Shown here in pieces: positions 16,324-24,173 of a stretch of 24,844 nt of DNA (positions within the stretch are counted from its first letter, which is position 1; each line of letters starts with the position of its first letter). The translations under genes and the position numbers were made by a program. The DNA comes from Planktomarina sp. (GTDB lineage Bacteria; Pseudomonadota; Alphaproteobacteria; Rhodobacterales; Rhodobacteraceae). The notes under the pieces were generated by a model that searched no databases, was not told where the DNA came from, and saw nothing but the letters and a program-made list of their open reading frames with translations. The DNA is taken from assembly GCA_022425445.1 (NCBI GenBank), contig JAKMFM010000086.1, positions 1 to 24,844 on the forward strand. Direction: 5' to 3'.

Positions 16324-18693
16324 TTACTTCTCGGTCACTTTCAGCTCAATCCGCCGGTTTTGGGCCCGTGCAGCTCGGGAGTTGGCCCGGTTGATGGGTT
16401 GATACTCACCAAACCCATTGGCAGAAAGCCGGCGCGGAGGCATCTGCTCCGAGGTCATCAAATATAAGACCACAGACAGCGCGCGTGCCTGGCTCAGCTC
16501 CCAATTGTTTTGAAATTGGCTACCAGCAAGGATCGGTTGGTCATCGGTGTGACCATCCACCTGTAACACCCAATCAATATTTTGCGGGATGTCTTCCGTG
16601 ACGTCTTTTAAGATACTTGCCACTTTTGATATCTCTGTGCGGCCCGCCGCAGTCAGCTCCGCACGGCCTGATGCAAAGAGGACTTCAGAGGAAAAGACGA
16701 AACGGTCCCCAACGATACTGACGCCCTCGATGTCCTCCAAAAGTCCGCGCAGACTGCCGAAAAAATCCGATTTATAGCGCTCAAGGGTCTTGGTCTCGGC
16801 TTCAAGCCGGGCCTTTTCTTCCTGCAAGCGTTGCTTTTCAGCCGCTTCTAACGCGAGGTTGCGCTTTGACTCAGCTGCGACCTGCGCCAGTGCAACGTTC
16901 AATTCACTGCCAAGATTGGTGATCTTCACATTGTTATCCGCATCGCGGCGCTTGTAATCGTCCAGCGTGGCTTGAAGCCCACCAATTTGGTCACGCAATG
17001 CACGAACCTCTTGGCTCAAAAGCGCCATTTTGCGCTGTGCCTCTGTCGAGATCGCCTCGGCCTCCTGTAGCTCAGCCTGTGCCGTTGCCAACAAAGCCGC
17101 CTGTTGCTCTGCAGCAGTCAATTGCCGCTCAACCGTTTGGCGCGCGGCAATGGCTTTGGACAGCGCTGAACGTAGATCATCTATGTCTGAATTTTGCGCG
17201 ATCGCCTCAGCTTCTTGTAAAGCGACTTTCAAGCTCTCATTCCGCAACAAGGCCGTTTGCAACTCTTGTTGACTTGCCGCATCGCGGGCGCTGACAGCTT
17301 CCAACTCATCTTGCGAACGCGCCTGCGCCAATCGCGCCGCCTCAAGTGCCAACAAAGCCGTTGTCAGCTCGTCGTCCAAGGTTTTCTCAACGCTCTGCGC
17401 TGCGGCCAAAAGCGCCAGGGTTTCCTCGGCTTTTTTGCGTTGATCGTTCAATTGCAAAGTCAAAGAGGATATTGCCGCTTCGCTTTCTTCAAGATCAGCC
17501 CGCAGTTTTTCGGCTGCCGCTGCCATGGACAGTTGTTCGAGTTCTTTTTGGTTCAATGCCGCCTCTGCAACCTCCAAACGCTCGCGCAAAAAGGCCGCAG
17601 ACACGCGGTTGAGCTCTTCGTCACTCAATGCCTCCGCCAATTCTTCCGCGCGGCGACTGAGCTCTTGATTGTCCTGCTCAAGCCCGGCTGCACGTTTCTG
17701 CTGCGTGGCCAAAAGCGCTAGGGTATTGGCAAGGTTGATATTTGTATTCTGCGCATCGCGGCGCAAATCTGCCAGCATCTCATCCATGAGTTCGCGTTGG
17801 CGTTGGGCCAGCGCCGCCTGCTCAGTCTGCGCTGCAATTGTTGCCTGCGCCGCCAGCAATGATTGCTGCAAACTGGCCTTGTCCGCATCCAACGTCGCCA
17901 GTTCTTCACGGCGCATCGCCTCAGTGTTGATCAGCTCCTGGAGCCGGGCCTCAAAATCTGCAATGGTGGCCTCCGCAGTAGATTTTTCATCCTGCAGCGC
18001 ACTGATTTGAGCCTCTGCATCTGCAATGCGCGCCGTATCTTGCATCGATTGGGCCAGCAGCAGGGTCAATTGCGCTTCCAGCTCCGTAATTTGCCCTTCT
18101 GATTGGGTTTGTTTGCGCAAAAGCGAAGCCACTTGCGTTTCGAAATCTAGGATCGTGCCCTCCGACTGGCGTTGCTGTGTTTGAAGTTGCGACACTTGGA
18201 GTTTGAATTGCTCAATTTCGCCTTCCGCCCGCTGTTGCAGGGCCAACAAATTGGCCACCTGTGTCTCGAAATCATTGATCCGTGCGGTGGCCACCATGAG
18301 ATCTGCGACACGCGCATCGCGCTCGGCAGTCAAAGTTGCGATAAGGCCCAATTGCCTTTCCCCGTCAGCCTGCGCTGCGGCAAGCTGATCGTCGAGCTTG
18401 GCAACTTGCAAGGTGAGATCAGAGGCCGCTGCGCGCTCCAGACCCAAAGCATCGCCCAGGGCCAAAATTTGCCCTTCCAAATCCTCCAATTGCGCATTTT
18501 TTTGGGCGATATCGATGTTCAGTTCGTCGAGCATCGCCCCCTGCCCTTTGATGGTTTGCTGCAATACAAATTGCATCACCACAAAGATCGTGAGCACAAA
18601 CATCAAGACCAGCAGCAAGCCAGTCATCGCATCCACAAACCCCGGCCAAATAGAGGCTTGGAACCTTGCGCCAGTGCGTCGGGAAAGTGCCAT
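16324..18693 (-). CDS. MotB/OmpA-like peptidoglycan-binding protein with a very long coiled coil
   Basis: A 789-residue inner-membrane-anchored protein. A short N-terminus leads to one membrane helix at about 21-45, whose PGFVDAMTGLLLVLMF start places D21 where MotB has its proton-carrying Asp. Residues about 50-655 are Ala/Gln/Glu/Leu-rich coiled coil with no Pro, Cys or Trp. Residues 660-789 form an OmpA-like domain with DGHTDDQP (713-720), NWELSQARA (730-738) and NRRIELK (779-785), which bind diaminopimelate in peptidoglycan. It follows the ExbB-like gene by 9 nt, so the two likely form a stator-type ion channel tethered to the cell wall. The role is unknown. Classical MotB is about 300 residues, so the coil is the odd part. 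Confidence 0.85.
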   Translation of the reverse strand: MALSRRTGARFQASIWPGFVDAMTGLLLVLMFVLTIFVVMQFVLQQTIKGQGAMLDELNIDIAQKNAQLEDLEGQILALGDALGLERAAASDLTLQVAKLDDQLAAAQADGERQLGLIATLTAERDARVADLMVATARINDFETQVANLLALQQRAEGEIEQFKLQVSQLQTQQRQSEGTILDFETQVASLLRKQTQSEGQITELEAQLTLLLAQSMQDTARIADAEAQISALQDEKSTAEATIADFEARLQELINTEAMRREELATLDADKASLQQSLLAAQATIAAQTEQAALAQRQRELMDEMLADLRRDAQNTNINLANTLALLATQQKRAAGLEQDNQELSRRAEELAEALSDEELNRVSAAFLRERLEVAEAALNQKELEQLSMAAAAEKLRADLEESEAAISSLTLQLNDQRKKAEETLALLAAAQSVEKTLDDELTTALLALEAARLAQARSQDELEAVSARDAASQQELQTALLRNESLKVALQEAEAIAQNSDIDDLRSALSKAIAARQTVERQLTAAEQQAALLATAQAELQEAEAISTEAQRKMALLSQEVRALRDQIGGLQATLDDYKRRDADNNVKITNLGSELNVALAQVAAESKRNLALEAAEKQRLQEEKARLEAETKTLERYKSDFFGSLRGLLEDIEGVSIVGDRFVFSSEVLFASGRAELTAAGRTEISKVASILKDVTEDIPQNIDWVLQVDGHTDDQPILAGSQFQNNWELSQARALSVVLYLMTSEQMPPRRLSANGFGEYQPINRANSRAARAQNRRIELKVTEK
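17776..18531 (-). repeat. Twelve phased 21-residue (63-bp) coiled-coil repeats
   Basis: Residues 55-306 of the MotB/OmpA-like protein divide without insertion or deletion into twelve units of 21 residues. Unit boundaries are at 55, 76, 97, 118, 139, 160, 181, 202, 223, 244, 265 and 286. Units usually begin with Ile/Leu/Val; position 4 is mostly Leu or Phe, position 8 mostly hydrophobic and position 11 often Leu. Units 5 and 7 share DFETQVA-LL, and units 6-7 share QSEG. Twenty-one residues equal three heptads. This suggests growth by duplication of a 63-bp unit. Confidence 0.75.
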
Positions 18694-18702
18694 CGCCCGC
18701 GC

Positions 18703-19875
18703 CTAGCTCTGATCGCGACTTGTGGGTTGGGCCAGGGCCCGAATGGCCTTTGTCAGATTGGCCAGATCACTGCGAATTTCAGATAGGCTTTCTTGCCGGC
18801 CACTGGACACTTCCTCCAGCACGCGCAGCATCTGCACATCAATCGACCGCAGGCGCATGCGGCTCTCCGCATCCATACCATCACCGCCGCCGCCTTCTCC
18901 CATCCGAGCGATCATCCGCTCTTGGCTGGACGCCACACGTTCAAGCGCTTCGGTCTGCCCCTGATCGAGTTTCTGAGTGAGCTTCTCCAAACTCGCGGTC
19001 ATCGCCATCAAATGCGCCTGCACATGAGCCTGATCCTGCCCGGTCTGGGTATACATCCGCGCGATACCGTCCATTTGCTCAGACATCTGCTCCATCATCG
19101 CGCCCAGCATGGTGTTCTGTGAGCCTTCTTCGCCCTCGCCACCCGAGAAACCCACCCGAGTGATGGTCGATAACCATTCTTCCAATTCTCCGTAAAAGCG
19201 GTTTTGCCCACGGCCCGAAAACACCTCAAGCAGGCCGACAATCAGCGAGCCTGCCAGACCCAATAAGGAGGAGGCAAAGGCCACGCCCATCCCGTCCAGC
19301 TGCCCTTCAAGACCCACCTGTAGGCGGGAAAAAATATCCACCGCGCTTTCATTTTCCGCTGGGGTCAGTGATTGAATGGTCGCCACCAATGCCGGGACGG
19401 TGGTTGCCAGACCATAAAACGTGCCCAACAAACCAACCAGGATCAGCATATTAGTGATATAGCGGGTCAATTCGCGCTGCTCATCAATCCGAGTTGAAAC
19501 AGATTCCAAAATAGACCTCGAAGAGGCCGAGCCCAATTGCGTCCGTGCGCCACGCCCCCGCAGCAAGCTGGCCAGAGGCAAAAGCAATTGCGGCGGCTTG
19601 GCCTCCTCATGCCCCTCGCGCTGGCTGGCAAACCCTTCGATCCATTGCACGGAATAGATCAGCGACAACACCTGATGAAAACAGGTCGCCACGCCGATGA
19701 GAAACACAAAGAGGATAAAGGCGTTGAGATAGGGATTGGCCCAAAAGGTTGGCCCAACGCTGGGATAGGCCAGATAGCCCAAGCCCATGACCCCGCCGAC
19801 AATGGCCAGCATGGTAAGGATTTGACTAAACGGCTGCGAGAACTGAGGCGTCTGATCTCGGCGGATATGATCCAT
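18703..19875 (-). CDS. MotA/TolQ/ExbB-family proton channel protein with cytoplasmic tail
   Basis: A 390-residue inner-membrane protein. Four membrane segments are visible at about 18-37, 49-72, 140-163 and 195-218. The signature VGLLGTFYGLA at 147-157 in the third and the GMGVAFASSLLGLAGS stretch at 195-210 in the fourth match the MotA/TolQ/ExbB core. Residues 220-390 are a hydrophilic, largely helical tail containing GEGGGGDG at 326-333. The family forms a pentamer around a dimer of the MotB/ExbD partner, encoded here 9 nt downstream. AGGA lies 8 nt before ATG 19875. The product is usually annotated as biopolymer transporter ExbB, but there is no TonB, ExbD or Tol gene nearby. Confidence 0.87.
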   Translation of the reverse strand: MDHIRRDQTPQFSQPFSQILTMLAIVGGVMGLGYLAYPSVGPTFWANPYLNAFILFVFLIGVATCFHQVLSLIYSVQWIEGFASQREGHEEAKPPQLLLPLASLLRGRGARTQLGSASSRSILESVSTRIDEQRELTRYITNMLILVGLLGTFYGLATTVPALVATIQSLTPAENESAVDIFSRLQVGLEGQLDGMGVAFASSLLGLAGSLIVGLLEVFSGRGQNRFYGELEEWLSTITRVGFSGGEGEEGSQNTMLGAMMEQMSEQMDGIARMYTQTGQDQAHVQAHLMAMTASLEKLTQKLDQGQTEALERVASSQERMIARMGEGGGGDGMDAESRMRLRSIDVQMLRVLEEVSSGRQESLSEIRSDLANLTKAIRALAQPTSRDQS

Positions 19876-19909
19876 ATCTGTAGTCCTGCCCTAAAATTCT
19901 AAGTCTACA

Positions 19910-19938
19910 AGTTTACTGCGCACGGCTCTTTAAGCCAA
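19910..19938 (-). promoter_or_regulatory. Candidate sigma-70 promoter for the ExbB-like/MotB-like operon
   Basis: On the minus strand TTGGCT (19933-19938), a 17-nt spacer and TAAACT (19910-19915) lie 35 nt before the start codon, just after the stop of the upstream gene. Both boxes match the consensus in four of six bases. Confidence 0.4.
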
Positions 19939-19942
19939 GCGG

Positions 19943-20473
19943 TTATGCACAATTAGTTAAGTGTGCGACTTTCTCCGCCAAATAATCCAATTGCGGATCC
20001 GGAATGCCCAAATCATGCAACATTTCTGCGGTTTTAAACAGGTATTCCGGGTTCGGGCCGCGCCCGCCTACGGCACCTGCGATGATCTGGGCCTGCTGAT
20101 CCAGCCCGTAGCGGCAATATTGCGCATGATCGCGGTCCACCACATAAGTTACGGCCCGCACGATACGCCCATCGGCCAAAGGCAGGTCCACCCATTTTTC
20201 CACATAGGCCGATGAAATCAGCTCCCGCGCGCGCAGCTCTTGCAGCACATGCTCTGCCGCGGTCTCATCCACCCGCAGGGCCAGCCCGGCGCAGACCTCC
20301 ACCGACTCTGCCGCATCGAGCGCCAGCACCAAGCCCGGATCCTCAGGCGTGCCGCGATGATGGATCGAGAGCATGCAAAACGAACGCAGATAGCCCGGCA
20401 AACCCGCGCGCACCTGCTCGGCGGGCTCAAATCCAGGGTTCCAAAGCAAGGAGCCATAGCCAAACACCCACAT
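19943..20473 (-). CDS. ChaC-like glutathione-specific gamma-glutamylcyclotransferase
   Basis: A 176-residue protein that would cleave glutathione to 5-oxoproline and Cys-Gly. The substrate-binding motif YGSLLW at 6-11 is followed by the ChaC-type GYLRSFCMLSIHHRGT-like segment (28-42). E84 in LRARELIS is the likely catalytic Glu. The length fits small bacterial ChaC. AGGA lies 4 nt before ATG 20473. It is on the same strand as the motor operon with a 67-bp gap that holds a candidate promoter, so cotranscription is uncertain. Confidence 0.9.
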   Translation of the reverse strand: MWVFGYGSLLWNPGFEPAEQVRAGLPGYLRSFCMLSIHHRGTPEDPGLVLALDAAESVEVCAGLALRVDETAAEHVLQELRARELISSAYVEKWVDLPLADGRIVRAVTYVVDRDHAQYCRYGLDQQAQIIAGAVGGRGPNPEYLFKTAEMLHDLGIPDPQLDYLAEKVAHLTNCA

Positions 20474-20567
20474 TTTTCCTACCCCCCGGCCTGACTCAGA
20501 TGACGCAGCATATACGCCCTATTTCGCGGCAATAAAATACCCCACGCACATCCCGCGCCCTTGGCCC

Positions 20568-20595
20568 TTGATAGAGGGTGGCCCGCGCATATGAT
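20568..20595 (+). promoter_or_regulatory. Strong sigma-70-type promoter upstream of the pentapeptide-repeat gene
   Basis: TTGATA (20568-20573), a 16-nt spacer and TATGAT (20590-20595) match the consensus in five of six bases at each box. The start codon is 65 nt downstream with GGAGG before it. This is the best promoter match I noticed in the window, although the gene it serves is interrupted. Confidence 0.55.
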
Positions 20596-20659
20596 AGGGA
20601 AATCTGGCATAGAATATTGAGCCAAAAGCAGATTTTGAAAAGCGATTTTGGAGGCGGGC

Positions 20660-21958
20660 ATGATAGAACCAGAAGATAAAACCCCCTGGTTGAGACTGGC
20701 GCGGTTGTCAGAGGATCACGAGGCAAATAAGCGGCTGTGGAACGGATATCAAAAATATCTGTTGAAACCGTATGCGGGAGACTATCAGCGCAAACTGGAA
20801 AATCCAAAATTCAAAGAGATTGCGGAGCTTTCAGATGCAGACATTCTTTACATCCAAACGAAAATACAAGACCTCCCCACGGGCTCAGGCTCGTTTGGCG
20901 AAAATGACATCGCGGCAGACATCCAAGAAATCAGAATGCCGCTAAACCTAGAGGGATTTTATTTCGCGTTTCCTGTTTGGGTGATGGGAAAAAGATTTAT
21001 AGCGTCACTGAATTTAGAAAATGCTCAATTCTCTCATGGAGCCAAATTCAGCGGCTGTGTTTTTAAAAAACATCTATGGGCTTGCGAGTCTAATTTCGAA
21101 CGGTAAGCAAGTTTTGAGGGCTGTAAATTTAATGAAGTGTTATCTTTCCGCTCTGCAACATTTGAAATGGCTGATTTCCGATCAACAAGCTTTGAAACTC
21201 TAGGCGACTTTGCGCAGGTGAAGTTTGCGAGTGGTGTTTCTTTTCAAGATTTCCGTTCCATTAGTGCAGTCTGTTTTAACGATGCGGAATTCCACAATCA
21301 CGCCGATTTTAATGTGGCAGCAACTTCCGTCCCAGCAGTACCGTTGGATTTTAACGGTGCTAAATTTATCAACCGTCCACCCAGTTTTTTTGGCCGCGAG
21401 ATGCATGAGTATACAGATTGGACAGATGTTGAATGCCCAAACGCCAAGCAACTGGCTGCTCAATCTCGATGGAGCTTAGAGGAGGCCAAACGCGCCTATG
21501 AGCAGCTGCGGATCAAATGTGGTGCCTTGGGCAAGGTGGAAGATGAGCATCTGTTTTTTCGCAGGGAGATGGATCTCACCGGCCGCCTGTCGCCTTAGTA
21601 CACCCGCGTTACCTATTGGCTCTACGGTCTCACGTCTGATTATGGCCACAGCTATTGGCGGCCAATGTTTGGGCTAGCGGGGGTTTGGGCCCTTTGGAGC
21701 GGCCTTTACGCCCCCTATTTCATGAGCCTGGACAAGCTGCATCTGTGCATGGACCGAATGGATCTTGCGCTCAGCATCGCCGGCCTGTCTTTTGCCAATA
21801 TCTTTGCCGTCTTTGGCTTTCACCGTCGGTTTCCCAGTGATCTTTTGGCAGATCCCGGGACGGACGCAATCCTGCTCACCGCGAGTGAAACCCTGCTTGG
21901 CTTAGTGTTTTTGTTCTTTTTGGGCCTTGGGCTGCGGACGCGCTTCCGGCTGCGCTAG
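20660..21958 (+). pseudogene. Pentapeptide-repeat membrane protein gene with two in-frame stops
   Basis: One continuous frame of 432 codons is interrupted only by TAA at codon 149 (21104-21106) and TAG at codon 313 (21596-21598); the protein reading resumes in the same frame after each. Residues 1 to about 110 are a soluble N-terminal part starting MIEPEDKTPWLRL. Residues about 115-250 show five-residue repeats with Phe or Leu at the centre (SLNLENAQFSHGAKFSG, ASFEGCKF, ATFEMADF). A helical stretch follows, and three hydrophobic segments lie at about 337-354, 368-387 and 406-425. The start ATG 20660 has GGAGG 5 nt upstream. The first stop would leave 148 residues without most repeats or the membrane part. 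It looks like a recent pseudogene; the molecular role of the intact form is unknown. Confidence 0.8.
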
Positions 21959-21988
21959 GGCATAGGCCGCAAGGGTCGCAGGCGGGCT

Positions 21989-22894
21989 TTAGCTTTTCTG
22001 GCGGCCAAAATCCGGTGCATCGGTGTCTTGGCCCGCATCGATGATGCCCCGGCGGATGGCGCGGGTTCGGGTGAAATAATCATGCAGCATCTCACCATCG
22101 CCAGTTCGAATCGCCCGTTGCAGCGCGAAGAGCTCTTCGGTGAAGCGCCCGAGGACCTCTAAAGTCGCGTCTTTATTGGTCAAAAACACATCACGCCACA
22201 TGGTCGGATCACTGGCCGCGATGCGGGTGAAGTCACGAAAGCCGGTGGCGGAAAAATTAATCACCTCTGAATTCGTCACCCGGTGCAGATCGTCCGCCAC
22301 ACCCACCATCGTATAGGCGATTAAATGCGGTGCATGGCTGGTCACCGCCAGCACAAGATCGTGGTGATCAGGATCCATTTCTTCGACCTTCGCCCCCAGC
22401 GCCTGCCAATAGCGCGACAGTTGCGCCACAGCCGAGGCATCGGCGCCGTCGGGGGTCAAAAGACACCAGCGATTGTCAAACAGCTCGGCAAAGCCCGCCC
22501 TTGGCCCGGAATGCTCGGTGCCCGCCAGCGGATGGCCCGGCACAAAATGCACCCCCGGCGGCACATGTGGCGTAACCGCCTCCACCACCGCACATTTCAC
22601 CGAGCCCACATCCGTTATCGTAGCACCCGGCTTGATATAGGGGGCCGCCTCAGCCATCACCGTCCCCATCGCGCCCACCGGCAAGCAAAGCACCACCAGA
22701 TCTGCCTCACGCACCGCACTGGCGAGATCATCGCAGACCATATCGCATAGGCCAATCTCGCGGGCCGTGGCGCGGGTCTGTTCGGAGCGCGCATAGCCTG
22801 TCACATGCGCACCCATATCCGCCCGGCGCATCGCCCAGAACATCGACGAGGCAATCAACCCCAAGCCAATAAAGGCCACGCGATCATAGCTCAT
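21989..22894 (-). CDS. tyrC: Prephenate/arogenate dehydrogenase
   Basis: A 301-residue TyrA-family enzyme of tyrosine synthesis that oxidatively decarboxylates prephenate or arogenate. The dinucleotide site is VAFIGLGLIASS near residues 6-17. GHPLAGTEHSGP and VTSHAPHLIAYT are conserved active-site segments. Whether NAD or NADP, and prephenate or arogenate, is used cannot be read safely. I chose ATG 22894, which overlaps the hisC stop by 4 bp (ATGA) and has GGAG inside hisC; an upstream in-frame ATG at 22975 would lie within hisC. It is the second gene of the hisC-tyrC operon. Confidence 0.92.
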   Translation of the reverse strand: MSYDRVAFIGLGLIASSMFWAMRRADMGAHVTGYARSEQTRATAREIGLCDMVCDDLASAVREADLVVLCLPVGAMGTVMAEAAPYIKPGATITDVGSVKCAVVEAVTPHVPPGVHFVPGHPLAGTEHSGPRAGFAELFDNRWCLLTPDGADASAVAQLSRYWQALGAKVEEMDPDHHDLVLAVTSHAPHLIAYTMVGVADDLHRVTNSEVINFSATGFRDFTRIAASDPTMWRDVFLTNKDATLEVLGRFTEELFALQRAIRTGDGEMLHDYFTRTRAIRRGIIDAGQDTDAPDFGRQKS

Positions 22895-23976
22895 GACTTT
22901 TTCTCCAAAAAGCTCTGTACCGCCCGCACCACCCGCGCGCAGCCCGCCATATCCGGCACTGTAATGCGCAAACACTGCGGCAATCCATAGCTGCCGACCC
23001 GGCGGACAAGAATGCCAAGGCTTTGCAAATAGTCATCGCATGCCTCCGCCTGCGCTTGATCTGAAAAGCGGGCCAGAATGAAATTCGCGTCTGACCTGTC
23101 AGAGGCCACACCCAGCGCGGCCAGCTCCTTGGCCAAATGGGCGCGGGCCGCATTGTTTTGCGCCCGGTGTTGAATGACGAATTCATGATCGCGTACCGCC
23201 GCCTCACCGGCGGCCAATGCTGGGGCGGAAATATTGAACGGACCGCGCACGCGGTTGAGCACATCAATGATATGTTGCGGCCCATAGCCCCAGCCCACGC
23301 GCAATCCGCCCAGCCCATACATTTTCGACAGGGTGCGCAGCATGACCACATTGTCATTCGCCTCCACAAACCCAGCGCCACCATCCCAACCTTCCACATA
23401 ATCGGCATAGGCCCCATCGAGCACGATCACGACAGTCTTCGGCGTTTTCGCAATCAACTCCGCAAGATCTGCATCCGAAATTTTTGTCCCCGTCGGATTG
23501 CCGGGATTGGCGATAAAGATCATGCCCGTGCGCGGGGTGATGGCGTCCAAAACCGCCTGCACGTCCACATGCCGCTCGGCCTCTGGTACACTGACAATGC
23601 GCGCGCCCGCGGCCATGGCATAAATGCGGTACATCAAAAACCCATGCTCTGTGTGAATGACCTCCACCTCCGGGCCTGCATAGGCCTGGCATAGAAAGCT
23701 GATGATCTCGTCGGACCCACAGCCGCAGATAATCCTCTGGCGATCCAAGCCATGCAGATCCGCCAAAGCCGCACGCAGTTCGCTGTGATCGGAGGATGGA
23801 TAGCGATGCAAAGTACTGGCCGCCTCCGCAAGCGCCTGTTGCGCCGACGCAGGTGGACCATTGGGGTTTTCGTTTGAGGACAATTTGAGAATATCCTGCA
23901 CGCCCTGCACAGAGGATTTTCCACCGACATAAAGCTCAATATCCAAAATTCCAGGCTGAGGTTGTGGCTGTGTCAT
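22891..23976 (-). CDS. hisC: Histidinol-phosphate / aromatic aminotransferase
   Basis: A 361-residue class I/II PLP aminotransferase of the HisC family. Seen are SSNENPNGP (33-41), GCGSDE (85-90), NPGNPTGT (157-164), DGAYADY (187-193), the Schiff-base K218 in TLSKMYGLGGLRVGWG, and a C-terminal Arg in CLRIT. HisC acts on imidazole-acetol phosphate in histidine synthesis. Overlap with tyrC suggests that this copy also, or mainly, transaminates aromatic keto acids such as phenylpyruvate, hydroxyphenylpyruvate or prephenate; this is inferred from context. AAGGGA lies 7 nt before ATG 23976. The 146 bp between its start and the rpsD terminator show no clear promoter. Confidence 0.92.
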   Translation of the reverse strand: MTQPQPQPGILDIELYVGGKSSVQGVQDILKLSSNENPNGPPASAQQALAEAASTLHRYPSSDHSELRAALADLHGLDRQRIICGCGSDEIISFLCQAYAGPEVEVIHTEHGFLMYRIYAMAAGARIVSVPEAERHVDVQAVLDAITPRTGMIFIANPGNPTGTKISDADLAELIAKTPKTVVIVLDGAYADYVEGWDGGAGFVEANDNVVMLRTLSKMYGLGGLRVGWGYGPQHIIDVLNRVRGPFNISAPALAAGEAAVRDHEFVIQHRAQNNAARAHLAKELAALGVASDRSDANFILARFSDQAQAEACDDYLQSLGILVRRVGSYGLPQCLRITVPDMAGCARVVRAVQSFLEKKS

Positions 23977-24122
23977 GTGATATTCCCTTCTGCCGCCCTT
24001 CTAACGTCAATCTCAAGCAGTTCCAGCGGTTTTTGAATGGCCAATGCCGCACTACGCCTGCCCCGCGCAACAATGTGACGAAATGCGGAGCGGTGTAAAC
24101 TGGGCATATCGACCCAAATAAA

Positions 24123-24152
24123 AAAGCCGCGGCGGTGTCCCGTCGCGGCTTT
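24123..24152 (-). terminator. Rho-independent terminator of rpsD
   Basis: On the minus strand AAAGCCGCG pairs with CGCGGCTTT, with an inner CGG-GACA-CCG stem after one A/C mismatch, and a T-rich tail follows. It starts 21 nt after the rpsD stop. Confidence 0.9.
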
Positions 24153-24173
24153 CGAAACTTGATCTGGCAAAGA

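Noticed and set aside
16324..19875. A Zorya anti-phage system.
   Set aside because: Only a ZorA/ZorB-like membrane pair is present. There is no ZorC, ZorD or ZorE, the long coil is on the MotB side, and the neighbourhood is housekeeping.
18703..19875. TonB/ExbB or Tol-Pal energy transducer.
   Set aside because: No ExbD, TolR, TonB, TolA, TolB or Pal gene is nearby, and the partner has an OmpA-type wall-binding domain as in MotB.
23973..24170. A 65-codon open frame between hisC and rpsD.
   Set aside because: It runs through the rpsD terminator, overlaps the hisC start and ribosome binding site, and has no recognisable features.
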